Part shown: in pieces, positions 1 through 11,000 of the stretch | How the letters are laid out: each line of letters begins with the position of its first letter | Position numbering within the stretch: position 1 is the stretch's first letter | NCBI RefSeq assembly: GCF_001696455.1 | Contig: NZ_MAUJ01000010.1 | Coordinates: forward strand, 1 to 64,000 | Source of the DNA: Pseudoalteromonas luteoviolacea | GTDB lineage: Bacteria; Pseudomonadota; Gammaproteobacteria; Enterobacterales; Alteromonadaceae | DNA: 64,000 bases | Direction of reading: 5' to 3' | The notes under the pieces: model-generated | Told to the model about the DNA's origin: nothing | What the model saw: only the letters and a program-made list of their open reading frames with translations | Databases searched by the model: none | Made by a program: the position numbers and the translations under genes

Positions 1-127
1 CACCACCGTATACTTTTGCAAGTACGTTAGTGATTGCTGCTGTTAGAGTTGTTTTACCGTGGTCAACGTGGCCGATTGTACCTACGTTTACGTGCGGTTT
101 TACGCGTTCAAACTTTTCTTTTGCCAT
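1..127 (-). CDS. tuf: Elongation factor Tu, N-terminal part (cut by window start)
   Basis: The 42 visible residues begin MAKEKFERVKPHVNVGTIGH and continue into the G1 phosphate-binding loop GHVDHGKTT, which identifies EF-Tu, the GTPase that delivers aminoacyl-tRNA to the ribosome. The rest of the gene lies to the left of the window. It is the last gene of the str operon, 57 bases downstream of fusA, and has an AGGAAA ribosome binding site before the ATG. Gammaproteobacteria often carry two nearly identical tuf copies; whether a second exists here cannot be seen. Confidence 0.97.
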   Translation of the reverse strand, partial: MAKEKFERVKPHVNVGTIGHVDHGKTTLTAAITNVLAKVYGG

Positions 128-184
128 TTTAAAATTTCCTATAAAGAAATTAAAGTCCAGTCCTAAGACCGGACCGAACTAAAA

Positions 185-2299
185 TTACTTAACAGCGCGA
201 GCTGCAATTATTGCGTCAGCAACGTTTTTCGCCGCTTCTGCGTACTTGGAGAATTCCATTGAGTACGAAGCACGACCTTGCGTTGCAGAACGTAAATCGG
301 TTGCATAACCAAACATTTCAGACAGTGGCACTTGTGCATTGACAAGCTTAAGACCACCAAAAGCGTCTTCCATACCTTCGATCATGCCGCGACGACGATT
401 TAAGTCGCCTACTACATCACCCATGTTTTCTTCAGGGGTAGTGACTTCAACTTTCATAACAGGTTCTAAAAGCACTGGTTGCGCTTCTAAAGCACCGTTT
501 CTGAAGCCCATTGAACCAGCGATCTTAAAGGCCATTTCGTTTGAGTCAACGTCGTGGAAAGAGCCGTCAAATAACGTTGCTTTCACACCTAACAGAGGAT
601 AGCCCGCAAGCACACCTTGTTTCATTTGCTCTTGAATACCTTTATCAACCGCTGGGATATATTCCTTAGGAACCGTACCGCCTACGATTTCGTTAACGAA
701 TTCGTAAGTAGGTGCGTCTTCATCAGAAAAATCCATTGGTTCCAATTTCAGCCATACGTGACCATATTGACCACGACCACCAGATTGACGTACAAACTTA
801 CCTTCAGCTTCTACAGAACCACGGATGGTTTCTCTGTATGCCACTTGCGGCTTACCAACGTTACAAACAACGTTGAATTCACGTTTCATACGGTCAACAA
901 TGATATCAAGGTGAAGCTCACCCATACCAGAGATGATCGTTTGACCTGACTCATCGTCAGTCTCAACACGGAAAGAAGGATCTTCTGCAGCCAGTTTACC
1001 TAGTGCAACACCCATCTTTTCTTGATCAGCGACTGTTTTCGGTTCTACCGCTACTGAGATCACAGGCTCTGGGAATTCCATACGCTCTAATGTGATCACT
1101 GAATCTTGAGAACAAAGCGTGTCACCAGTGGTAACGTCTTTAAGTCCAATCGCAGCAGCAATATCACCGGCGCGAACTTCTTTAATTTCTTCGCGCGAAT
1201 TTGAGTGCATCTGAACAATACGACCAAAACGCTCTTTTTTACCCTTTACAGGGTTATAAACAGAGTCACCTTGGCCAACCGTACCAGAATAAACTCGGAA
1301 GAAAGTCAATGTACCAACAAATGGGTCTGTCGCAATTTTAAACGCCAACGCCGAAAACGGCGCGTCGTCACTAGCTGGACGAGTAGCTTCAGAGTCATCC
1401 TCAAGGATACCCTGAATCTCTTTAACCTCTGTTGGTGATGGCATGAATTCAATAACTGCATCAAGCACTGCTTGAACACCTTTGTTTTTGAATGCACTAC
1501 CACATGACATTGGCACAATTTCGTTGCTCAATGTTAGTTGACGAATAGCAGACTTAATCTCCTCTTCACTCAACTCACCTTCTTCTAAATATTTGTCCAT
1601 TAGTTCTTCAGTCGCTTCAGCTGCACTTTCAACTAAGTGAGAGTGCCACTCTTCAGCTAAATCCTGAAGTTCTGCAGGGATCTCTTCATAAGTAAAAGTC
1701 ATTCCCTGGTCACTTTCGTTCCAGTTAATAGCTTTCATTTTGATGAGATCAATAACACCTTTAAATTCGTCTTCAGCACCAATAGGTAACTGAATAGGCA
1801 CAGGTGTCGCACCGAGGCGCTCTTTCACCTGATCCACAACTGCCAAGAAGTCCGCACCTGTACGGTCCATCTTGTTGACGAAGATCATACGAGGAACTTC
1901 GTATTTATTGGCTTGACGCCAAACAGTTTCTGTTTGTGGTTGTACGCCTGATGAAGCACAAAGAACAACAACTGCACCATCGAGTACACGCAAAGAGCGT
2001 TCTACTTCGATAGTAAAGTCTACGTGTCCTGGAGTATCAATGATATTGATGCGATGCTCAGGGAACTGAGCATCCATACCTTTCCAGAAACACGTTGTCG
2101 CAGCAGAAGTAATGGTGATACCACGCTCCTGCTCCTGCTCCATCCAGTCCATAGTTGCAGCACCATCATGTACCTCACCAATTTTGTGAGATAGACCCGT
2201 GTAGTAAAGTACACGTTCTGTCGTGGTGGTTTTACCTGCATCTACGTGAGCACAAATACCGATGTTACGATAGCGCTCAATTGGAGTAGTACGTGCCAT
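185..2299 (-). CDS. fusA: Elongation factor G
   Basis: This 704-residue protein has the same length as E. coli EF-G, the GTPase that drives translocation of tRNA and mRNA through the ribosome. The GTPase domain shows G1 (AHVDAGKTT, near residue 17), switch II (DTPGHVDF) and G4 (NKMD), followed by the usual domains II to V. The ATG is preceded by AAGAGGAT, a good ribosome binding site. It lies between rpsG (27 bases upstream) and tuf in the str operon. Nothing unusual is seen. Confidence 0.99.
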   Translation of the reverse strand: MARTTPIERYRNIGICAHVDAGKTTTTERVLYYTGLSHKIGEVHDGAATMDWMEQEQERGITITSAATTCFWKGMDAQFPEHRINIIDTPGHVDFTIEVERSLRVLDGAVVVLCASSGVQPQTETVWRQANKYEVPRMIFVNKMDRTGADFLAVVDQVKERLGATPVPIQLPIGAEDEFKGVIDLIKMKAINWNESDQGMTFTYEEIPAELQDLAEEWHSHLVESAAEATEELMDKYLEEGELSEEEIKSAIRQLTLSNEIVPMSCGSAFKNKGVQAVLDAVIEFMPSPTEVKEIQGILEDDSEATRPASDDAPFSALAFKIATDPFVGTLTFFRVYSGTVGQGDSVYNPVKGKKERFGRIVQMHSNSREEIKEVRAGDIAAAIGLKDVTTGDTLCSQDSVITLERMEFPEPVISVAVEPKTVADQEKMGVALGKLAAEDPSFRVETDDESGQTIISGMGELHLDIIVDRMKREFNVVCNVGKPQVAYRETIRGSVEAEGKFVRQSGGRGQYGHVWLKLEPMDFSDEDAPTYEFVNEIVGGTVPKEYIPAVDKGIQEQMKQGVLAGYPLLGVKATLFDGSFHDVDSNEMAFKIAGSMGFRNGALEAQPVLLEPVMKVEVTTPEENMGDVVGDLNRRRGMIEGMEDAFGGLKLVNAQVPLSEMFGYATDLRSATQGRASYSMEFSKYAEAAKNVADAIIAARAVK

Positions 2300-2326
2300 A
2301 ATATCCTCTTAAAGGTCTTGGGCAGA

Positions 2327-2797
2327 TTACCAACGGTAGTGAGCGAATGCTTTGTTCGCTTCAGCCATACGGTGAACGTCTTCACGTTTCTTAACCGCAG
2401 TGCCTTTATTGTCCGCAGCGTCAAGGATCTCTTGTGCAAGACGAAGACCCATTGATTTCTCGCCACGCTTACGTGCAGAGTCTACTAACCAACGCATACC
2501 TAATGCGTTGCGACGAACTGGACGTACTTCAACTGGTACTTGGTATGTAGAACCACCAACACGGCGAGACTTAACCTCAACCGCAGGGCGTACATTTTCA
2601 AGTGCAGCTTCAAAGATTTCTAGGTGCGACTTGCCTGATTTTTCAGCAGCCACGTCTAGCGCACCATATACGATTTTTTCAGCAGTAGATTTCTTGCCGT
2701 CTAACATTACTACGTTAACGAATTTAGCAAGAAGTTCTGATCCGAACTTCGGATCTGGAAGAATTTTACGTTGACCTATTACGCGTCTTCTAGGCAT
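2327..2797 (-). CDS. rpsG: 30S ribosomal protein S7
   Basis: This 156-residue protein starts MPRRRVIGQRKILPDPKFGS, which is typical S7, the primary 16S rRNA-binding protein that nucleates assembly of the 30S head. Length and full-length similarity match the family. In E. coli S7 is the translational repressor of the str operon and binds the rpsL-rpsG intergenic mRNA; the 101-base gap to rpsL here leaves room for such a site, but a structure was not demonstrated. Confidence 0.99.
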   Translation of the reverse strand: MPRRRVIGQRKILPDPKFGSELLAKFVNVVMLDGKKSTAEKIVYGALDVAAEKSGKSHLEIFEAALENVRPAVEVKSRRVGGSTYQVPVEVRPVRRNALGMRWLVDSARKRGEKSMGLRLAQEILDAADNKGTAVKKREDVHRMAEANKAFAHYRW

Positions 2798-2898
2798 TTT
2801 ATCTCTCCGATATCTTCAGGTTCGTTTTTTCAACGAATCCCCAAAACAAATTATTCAATATTAAAACTTAAGTGCTTGGCCTTACTAACGGAGAACCA

Positions 2899-3273
2899 TT
2901 AGCCCTTAGGACGTTTTGCACCGTACTTAGAACGACCTTGTTTACGATCGTTAACACCCGCACAGTCAAGCGCACCACGTACAGTGTGGAAACGCACACC
3001 TGGTAAGTCTTTAACACGACCACCACGGATAAGGATTACACTGTGCTCTTGAAGGTTGTGGCCTTCACCGCCAATGTAAGAAGTTACTTCGAAACCGTTC
3101 GTAAGACGAACACGCGCTACTTTACGTAATGCAGAGTTTGGTTTCTTTGGTGTAGTTGTATATACACGAGTACATACACCACGCTTTTGAGGACAAGCTT
3201 TAAGAGCAGCAGAGTTGCTCTTTGTAACCTTGCTGCGACGTGGCTTACGTACTAGCTGGTTAATAGTTGCCAT
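2899..3273 (-). CDS. rpsL: 30S ribosomal protein S12
   Basis: This 124-residue protein is S12, which sits at the decoding centre and affects translational accuracy. The conserved segments TTPKKPNSALRK and GGRVKDLPGVRFH carry the lysines at which streptomycin-resistance substitutions are known; both are wild type here. It is the first gene of the str operon and follows a near-consensus promoter about 100 bases upstream. Confidence 0.99.
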   Translation of the reverse strand: MATINQLVRKPRRSKVTKSNSAALKACPQKRGVCTRVYTTTPKKPNSALRKVARVRLTNGFEVTSYIGGEGHNLQEHSVILIRGGRVKDLPGVRFHTVRGALDCAGVNDRKQGRSKYGAKRPKG

Positions 3274-3368
3274 TAAATAGCTCCTGATTAGTTAAAATTA
3301 CTACTGAAAAAATAAAATCGACCCTTTTACACATGCCATTTTGATGGAACGAGTAAATGGGTGGCCGA

Positions 3369-3397
3369 ATTTTAATGAGCAAAGATTAACCTGTCAA
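3369..3397 (-). promoter_or_regulatory. Sigma-70 promoter of the str operon
   Basis: Read on the minus strand there is a perfect -35 box TTGACA (3392-3397), a 17-base spacer and a -10 box TAAAAT (3369-3374). Transcription would start near 3362 and give a leader of about 90 bases before rpsL. The match and location are strong; no experimental start is known. Confidence 0.8.
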
Positions 3398-3657
3398 TAA
3401 AAATCCATTTTACGGCCGTATTTTTCGCTAATTTTGTTGTTTCAGGGTACTAAAGTGATGAGAAAGATATAAACGCAGCAGTGTAGCGTCTGGAAAGGTT
3501 CAGTACTTATAACCTCGAAAATGAACAATCACATCTCTGTTTTTACAGCCAACTTTGCAGAGACAATATCAAGTGTAAAAGACAAGTAGATTACAGTATT
3601 TCGTAGCAGCCAAATTAGCTGGCTTTTTTGGCTTGCTTATAAAGCTTAGTCGTTAGA
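3398..3657. other. Gene-free stretch between rpsL promoter and rpoC terminator
   Basis: The gap between rpsL and rpoC is 447 bases (3274-3720). It holds the rpsL promoter at its left side and the rpoC terminator at its right side. A small hairpin (AGCCA/TGGCT) followed by a T-run on the plus strand lies near 3608-3632, possibly a weak terminator. No convincing coding sequence was found. Confidence 0.5.
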
Positions 3658-3658
3658 T

Positions 3659-3690
3659 CAAAAAAGCGCCCTGTACAGGCGGCTTTTTAA
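3659..3690 (-). terminator. Intrinsic terminator after rpoC
   Basis: An AT-flanked hairpin (AAAAAGC-GCC, loop CTGTACA, GGC-G-GCTTTTT, one bulged G) lies 31 bases beyond the rpoC stop. On the minus strand the stem is followed by a run of six T, as expected for a Rho-independent terminator of the rpoBC transcript. The A/T-rich flanks also allow termination in the other direction. Confidence 0.75.
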
Positions 3691-3720
3691 TTTACGTCAG
3701 TGTCACTAAGTAAGCTTAAC

Positions 3721-6700
3721 TTACTCGTTACCACCTAGTAGATCAGCGTTCAATGCATCAGTAAGTGCTTGAGATGCTTCTTCTGCACTAACTGTTTGCT
3801 CTTCAACTGGCAATTCACTTTCTTTGCGACGGTTGATACGGTCTTGGTGATAAGCGAAACCAGTACCCGCTGGGATTAAGCGACCAACGATTACGTTTTC
3901 TTTCAGACCACGTAGCTCATCGCTCTTACCATTTACAGCAGCTTCAGTTAGAACACGCGTTGTCTCCTGGAACGATGCCGCAGAGATAAACGATTCTGTT
4001 GCAAGTGATGCTTTGGTAATACCCATTAGCTGAATTTCAAATTTAGCTGGGATCTTGCCTTGCTTCTCAAGCTCACGGTTTGCGATGTTTACGCGTGCCA
4101 CTTCAGCTTGCTCGCCTGCTAGGAACTCAGTGTCACCACCGTCAAGGATGATACACTTACGCAGCATCTGACGAACGATCGTCTCAATGTGCTTATCGTT
4201 AATCTTTACACCCTGTAGACGGTAAACTTCCTGAACCTCGTTCGTGATGTAGTTTGATACATCAGTCACGCCACGTAGACGTAGGATATCATGTGGAGAC
4301 TCAGGACCATCGGCGATAACTTCACCTTTAGCAACTTGTTCACCTTCGAACACGTTCAGCTGACGCCACTTAGGGATCATCTCTTCGTAAGCATCACCTT
4401 GATCAGGCGTGATTACTAGACGCTTCTTACCTTTCGTCTCTTTACCGAAGCTCACAGTACCTGTGATCTCTGCAAGGATTGCAGGATCTTTCGGCTTACG
4501 CGCTTCGAACAAGTCAGCAACTCGAGGTAGACCACCGGTGATATCACGCGTCTTCGAACCTTCTTGCGGGATACGTGCTAATACGTCACCCGGCTGAACC
4601 GTTGCGCCGTCTGTGATTTCAATCGTGGTGAATGAAGGTAGACGAATTTCTTGTAGGCCACGCTCTTCGTTTTCAATGATTAACTTAGGCTCTTTTGCAT
4701 TCACCTTTGCTAAGTCTTTAACAACAACACGCGTTAGACCAGTTAGCTCGTCAGTCTGTGCTTCAGTGTTTGAGTCATCGATATCGCTGAACGATACTTT
4801 TGACTGGTGCTCGATAACGATTGGGTGACTATGCGGGTCCCACGTAGCAACAATGTCGTTACCTTTAACTTCAGCGCCATCTTGTACAGAAAGAACCGCA
4901 CCGTAAGGTACTTTATAGCGCTCTTTCTCACGACCTTGCTCATCGATAACCGTGATTTCAGTCGAACGTGAAGTTACAACGATCTTACCATCAGTATTCA
5001 ATACATATTTGGCATTGTGTAGCTTCATGCTACCGTTGTTTTTAACTTGTACGCTGTTTTCAGCAGATGCTCTTGATGCCGCACCACCGATGTGGAACGT
5101 ACGCATCGTAAGCTGTGTACCTGGCTCACCGATTGACTGAGCAGCGATTACACCGACTGCTTCACCTGGGTTGATGATGTGGCCACGTGCAAGGTCACGA
5201 CCGTAACAGAATGCACAAACACCAAAGTCATTTTCACAAGTGATTACAGAGCGTACTTTAACTTCATCTACTGAGTGCTCTTCTAAAAGGTCACACAGTT
5301 TTTCGTCAAGCATTACGTTACGCTCAACAAGTACGATGTCAGTACCAGGCTTACATACGTCTTCAGCAACAACACGACCTAGAACACGCTCGCGAAGTGG
5401 TTCTACAACATCACCACCTTCAATAAGCGGCTTCATTACTAGGCCTTCTAACGTGCCACAATCTGATTCGTTGATAACCAAATCTTGCGCAACGTCTACT
5501 AGACGACGAGTTAGGTAACCTGAGTTCGCTGTCTTAAGTGCGGTATCGGCAAGACCTTTACGTGCACCGTGCGTTGAGATGAAGTACTGAAGTACGTTTA
5601 GACCTTCACGGAAGTTAGCTGTGATTGGCGTCTCGATGATTGAACCATCTGGACGTGCCATTAGACCACGCATACCCGCTAGCTGACGAATCTGAGCTGC
5701 ACTACCACGTGCGCCCGAGTCGGCCATCATGAATACTGAGTTGAAAGAGTCTTGTTGCTCTTCTTCACCCTGTGCATTCACTACTGTGTCTTTCGATAAG
5801 TTAGCCATCATTTCACGTGAAAGGTTCTCGTTAACACGTGACCAGATATCGATAACTTTGTTGTACTTCTCACCCGCAGTTACAAGACCAGACTGGAACT
5901 GTTGGTTGATTTCAGCAACCTCAGCTTCAGCGCGCTCGATGATTTCAGTCTTCGTAGGTGGAATAACCATATCGTTAATACCGATAGACACACCTGACTT
6001 CATCGCGTAGTGGAAACCTGTATACATCACTTGGTCAGCAAACACGACTGTGTCTTTTAGACCTAGGCGACGGTAACACTCATTAAGAAGACCAGAGATC
6101 TGCTTCTTACCAAGCGCTCTGTTGATAAGCTCAAACGGTAGACCTTTTGGCATGATCAATGAAAGGATCGCACGACCTACTGTTGTATCAACAATATGAG
6201 TTTTCTCCGAACGCTCGCCTGTTTCCTCGTCAACAATAGTTTCTGTTAAACGAACCTTTACGCGTGCGTGAAGCTCAGCAGTACCTGTACGGTAAGCTTT
6301 TTCTGCTTCTTTCGGGTCTTTAAACGCAATGCCTTCACCTTTTGCATTGATGCGGTCACGCGTCATGTAGTAAAGACCTAATACAACGTCCTGTGAAGGA
6401 ACGATGATAGGCTCACCACTTGCAGGTGAAAGGATGTTGTTTGTAGACATCATTAGTGCACGTGCTTCAAGCTGTGCTTCTAATGTTAACGGTACGTGTA
6501 CCGCCATTTGGTCACCATCGAAGTCAGCGTTATATGCCGCACACACCAACGGGTGTAGGTGGATTGCTTTACCTTCGATAAGTACCGGTTCAAATGCTTG
6601 GATACCAAGTCTGTGAAGTGTTGGTGCACGGTTCAATAGAACTGGGTGTTCACGGATCACTTCATCAAGTACGTCCCAAACCTCTGGTACTTCACGCTCT

Positions 6701-7902
6701 ACCATCTTCTTCGCAGCTTTGATGGTAGTCGCCATGCCACGGCGCTCTAGCTTACCGTAAATGAATGGCTTGAATAGTTCTAGTGCCATCTTCTTCGGAA
6801 GACCACACTGGTGAAGTTTAAGTGTTGGACCAACTGTGATTACAGAACGGCCTGAGTAGTCAACACGCTTACCAAGAAGGTTTTGACGGAAACGACCTTG
6901 CTTACCTTTGATCATGTCTGCAAGCGACTTAAGAGGACGCTTGTTAGAACCTGTGATCGCACGACCACGACGACCGTTATCAAGTAGTGCATCTACCGCT
7001 TCTTGTAACATACGCTTTTCGTTACGTACGATGATGTCTGGTGCAGCTAGGTCTAGTAGACGCTTCAGACGGTTGTTACGGTTGATAACACGACGGTATA
7101 AGTCGTTCAGATCTGATGTCGCAAAACGACCGCCATCTAGTGGTACTAGTGGACGTAGATCTGGTGGAAGTACAGGTAGTACGCTCATGATCATCCACTC
7201 AGGGTTGTTACCTGATTGGTGGAATGATTCCATTAGCTTAAGACGCTTAGTAATTTTCTTACGCTTAGTCTCAGAGTTAATTGTTGGCAACTCTTCACGC
7301 ATTTCTGCGATTAACTGACCAAGGTCTAATTCACGAAGTAGGTCAAGTACAGCTTCTGCACCCATCTTCGCTTCAAATTCATCACCGTGCTCTTCAAGTG
7401 CATCTAGGTACTCTTCTTCACCTAATAGTTGACCACGCTCTAGCGTTGTCATACCTGGCTCTGTTACTACGAAAGATTCGAAGTACAGTACGCGCTCGAT
7501 GTCACGAAGTGTCATATCAAGCATTAAGCCGATACGAGACGGTAGTGATTTAAGGAACCAAATATGCGCTACTGGGCTTGCAAGCTCAATGTGACCCATA
7601 CGATCACGACGCACTTTAGTTAGTGTAACTTCAACGCCACACTTCTCACAGATAACACCACGGTGTTTTAATCGCTTGTATTTACCACACAAACATTCGT
7701 AATCTTTTACTGGGCCGAAGATACGGGCACAGAATAAGCCGTCACGCTCAGGCTTGAAAGTACGGTAGTTGATTGTCTCAGGTTTCTTTACTTCACCATA
7801 TGACCATGAGCGAACCATGTCTGGAGAAGAAAGACCAATGCGAATTGCATCGAATTCTTCGGTCTTATTTTGTTGCTTCAGAAACTTAAGTAAGTCTTTC
7901 AC
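3721..7902 (-). CDS. rpoC: RNA polymerase beta' subunit
   Basis: This 1393-residue protein is the beta' subunit of RNA polymerase (E. coli 1407). The N-terminal zinc site CLCGKYKRLKHRGVICEKC is near residue 70, the catalytic magnesium-binding motif NADFDGDQM is near residue 460, and the second zinc site CENDFGVCAFCYGR is near residue 810. The ATG follows an AGGAG-type ribosome binding site and lies 104 bases beyond rpoB, its co-transcribed partner. A terminator follows the stop. Confidence 0.99.
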   Translation of the reverse strand: MKDLLKFLKQQNKTEEFDAIRIGLSSPDMVRSWSYGEVKKPETINYRTFKPERDGLFCARIFGPVKDYECLCGKYKRLKHRGVICEKCGVEVTLTKVRRDRMGHIELASPVAHIWFLKSLPSRIGLMLDMTLRDIERVLYFESFVVTEPGMTTLERGQLLGEEEYLDALEEHGDEFEAKMGAEAVLDLLRELDLGQLIAEMREELPTINSETKRKKITKRLKLMESFHQSGNNPEWMIMSVLPVLPPDLRPLVPLDGGRFATSDLNDLYRRVINRNNRLKRLLDLAAPDIIVRNEKRMLQEAVDALLDNGRRGRAITGSNKRPLKSLADMIKGKQGRFRQNLLGKRVDYSGRSVITVGPTLKLHQCGLPKKMALELFKPFIYGKLERRGMATTIKAAKKMVEREVPEVWDVLDEVIREHPVLLNRAPTLHRLGIQAFEPVLIEGKAIHLHPLVCAAYNADFDGDQMAVHVPLTLEAQLEARALMMSTNNILSPASGEPIIVPSQDVVLGLYYMTRDRINAKGEGIAFKDPKEAEKAYRTGTAELHARVKVRLTETIVDEETGERSEKTHIVDTTVGRAILSLIMPKGLPFELINRALGKKQISGLLNECYRRLGLKDTVVFADQVMYTGFHYAMKSGVSIGINDMVIPPTKTEIIERAEAEVAEINQQFQSGLVTAGEKYNKVIDIWSRVNENLSREMMANLSKDTVVNAQGEEEQQDSFNSVFMMADSGARGSAAQIRQLAGMRGLMARPDGSIIETPITANFREGLNVLQYFISTHGARKGLADTALKTANSGYLTRRLVDVAQDLVINESDCGTLEGLVMKPLIEGGDVVEPLRERVLGRVVAEDVCKPGTDIVLVERNVMLDEKLCDLLEEHSVDEVKVRSVITCENDFGVCAFCYGRDLARGHIINPGEAVGVIAAQSIGEPGTQLTMRTFHIGGAASRASAENSVQVKNNGSMKLHNAKYVLNTDGKIVVTSRSTEITVIDEQGREKERYKVPYGAVLSVQDGAEVKGNDIVATWDPHSHPIVIEHQSKVSFSDIDDSNTEAQTDELTGLTRVVVKDLAKVNAKEPKLIIENEERGLQEIRLPSFTTIEITDGATVQPGDVLARIPQEGSKTRDITGGLPRVADLFEARKPKDPAILAEITGTVSFGKETKGKKRLVITPDQGDAYEEMIPKWRQLNVFEGEQVAKGEVIADGPESPHDILRLRGVTDVSNYITNEVQEVYRLQGVKINDKHIETIVRQMLRKCIILDGGDTEFLAGEQAEVARVNIANRELEKQGKIPAKFEIQLMGITKASLATESFISAASFQETTRVLTEAAVNGKSDELRGLKENVIVGRLIPAGTGFAYHQDRINRRKESELPVEEQTVSAEEASQALTDALNADLLGGNE

Positions 7903-8006
7903 CTTAGCTCTCCTGTCGGAGTTAATCTTGAGGGCAAGCGTTGCTCACCCCTTCATTCTTTAAAGTTACAGTCCGGATTGGCAGCTCCAAAGAGCTGCCG
8001 GTCGGA

Positions 8007-11000
8007 TTAACTTTCTTCCAACTCGATGTTGATACCTAGCGAGCGGATTTCTTTCAACAATACGTTGAATGACTCTGGCATACCCGGTTCCATCTTGTGG
8101 TTACCGTCTACGATGTTCTTATACATCTTCGTACGACCATTTACGTCATCCGACTTAACTGTCAACATTTCCTGTAGTGTATAGGCAGCACCGTATGCTT
8201 CTAATGCCCATACCTCCATCTCACCGAAACGCTGTCCACCGAACTGTGCTTTACCACCCAGCGGCTGCTGAGTAACAAGGCTGTAAGAACCGGTTGAACG
8301 CGCGTGCATCTTGTCGTCTACTAAGTGGTTTAGTTTCAGCATGTACATGTAACCTACAGTTACTTGACGCTCAAACGCATCACCAGTACGACCATCATAA
8401 AGCGTAACCTGACCACTTGACGGGTAACCACCCAGCTCTAGTAGCTCTTTGATTTCGCTTTCTTTAGCACCATCGAATGCTGGCGTCGCGATTGGTAGAC
8501 CACCTTTCAGGTTGTTAGCTAGACGACGAACTTCGTCATCAGAGAAGCTAGCAATGTCTACTTCTTGACGGCAGTCACCAAGCTCATACGCTTTCTTGAT
8601 GAAATCACGTAACTCATGAAGTTCCGCTTGTTCTTTCATCATGTCTTCGATGCGCTCACCGATACCACGTGCCGCCAGACCCATATGCGTTTCAAGGATC
8701 TGACCGATGTTCATACGAGACGGTACACCTAGTGGGTTAAGAACGATATCTACCGTACGACCTCTTTCATCGTAAGGCATATCTTCTACTGGTACGATAG
8801 TCGAGATAACACCTTTGTTACCGTGACGACCAGCCATCTTATCACCCGGTTGGATACGACGTTTAACAGCTAGGTAAACTTTAACAATCTTAAGAACACC
8901 TGGCGCTAGATCATCACCTTGTGTGATCTTACGACGCTTGTTCTCAAACTTTTTGTCGTACTCAGCTTTAAGCTCGTCATACTGTGCAGCTAGCTGCTCA
9001 AGTTCTGCTTGTTGCGCTTCGTCAGCTAGGCTCTGAGTCAATAGCTTTTCAGCACCTAGAAGAGCGATTGCATCTTCGTTTTGACCAGATTCAACAAGTA
9101 GTTTGCGCGCACGAGTCAAGATGCCACCTTCAAGGATCTTGAATTCTTCGTTAAAGTCTTTTTTCGCTTCACGAAGCTGCATATCTTCAACTTCTAGCGC
9201 ACGCTTGTCTTTTTCCACACCATCACGGGTGAAAACTTGAACGTCGATAACTGTACCAGATACAGAGTTAGGTACACGTAGAGAGCTGTCTTTAACATCA
9301 GATGCTTTCTCACCGAAGATCGCACGTAGTAGCTTTTCTTCTGGTGTTAGCTGCGTTTCACCTTTAGGCGTTACTTTACCTACTAGGATGTCGCCGCCTT
9401 TTACTTCAGCACCGATGTATACAACACCTGACTCATCTAGTTTGCCAAGTGCAGACTCACCTACGTTAGGGATATCAGCTGTGATCTCTTCTGGACCAAG
9501 CTTAGTATCACGCGCAATACACTGAAGCTCTTGGATGTGGATCGTAGTTAGACGATCTTCTTGTACAACTCGCTCAGAAAGTAGGATTGAATCCTCGAAG
9601 TTGTAACCATTCCAAGGCATGAACGCAACACGTAAGTTTTGACCAAGTGCCAAGTCACCAAGATCCGTAGAAGGACCATCAGCTAGTACGTCACCGCGTA
9701 CTACTGGCTCACCAACCATACAAGTTGGCTTTTGGTTGATACAAGTGTTTTGGTTCGAACGCGTGTACTTAGTTAAGTTATAAATGTCGATACCCGCTTC
9801 ACCAGGAACGCGCTCATCTTCATTTACGTTTACAACGATACGACTCGCATCAGCATACTTAACGACACCGCCACGCTTAGCAACGATTGTTACACCTGAA
9901 TCTTTTGCAAGTGTACGCTCGATACCTGTACCGACTAACGGCTTATCAGCGCGTAGTGTTGGTACTGCTTGACGTTGCATGTTCGATCCCATCAATGCAC
10001 GGTTCGCATCATCGTGCTCTAGGAATGGGATAAGTGCCGCAGCAACAGAAATAACCTGTTGAGGCGATACATCCATATATTGGATGCTGTCGCTTGGCAT
10101 AAAGGTTGATTCACCTTTATAACGACATGGAATTAGCTCTTCTGCAAATTGGTTTGCTTCGGTCAAGTTTGTGTTCGCCTGTGCGATAACAAATTGGCCT
10201 TCTTCAATTGCAGATAGGTAATCAACTTCGTCAGTTACGATGCCGTCAACAACTTTACGATACGGCGTCTCTAGGAAGCCATAATCGTTTGTACGCGCAT
10301 ACGTAGATAGTGAGTTGATTAGACCGATGTTTGGACCTTCAGGCGTTTCGATTGGACAAACACGACCGTAGTGAGTTACGTGTACGTCACGTACTTCGAA
10401 GCCTGCACGTTCACGTGTCAAACCACCCGGACCTAATGCAGAAATACGACGCTTATGCGTTACTTCTGAAAGCGGGTTGTTTTGGTCCATGAACTGTGAC
10501 AACTGAGAAGAACCGAAAAATTCTTTAACAGCTGCAGAAATCGGCTTAGCATTGATCAAGTCCTGTGGCATTACGTTGTCTAGATCACCTAGGCTCAAAC
10601 GCTCACGAACAGCACGTTCAACACGTACTAGACCAACACGGAATTGGTTTTCAGCCATTTCGCCAACAGAACGAATACGACGGTTACCTAAGTGGTCGAT
10701 ATCATCCACTTCACCTTTACCGTTACGAATGTCGATTAGAACTTTCATAACAGAAACGATGTCTTCTTTGCTCAGCGTGCCTGGGCCTGTATCTGAGTCA
10801 TAACCAACACGGCTATTGAACTTCATACGACCAACAGTTGACAGGTCATAACGCTCATCAGAGAAGAATAGATTATCGAATAAAGCTTCAGCAGCTTCTT
10901 TCGTTGGTGGCTCACCTGGGCGCATCATACGGTAGATTTCTACCAATGCTTCAAGGCGGTTTGAAGAAGAATCAATACGAACAGTCTCAGACATGTACGC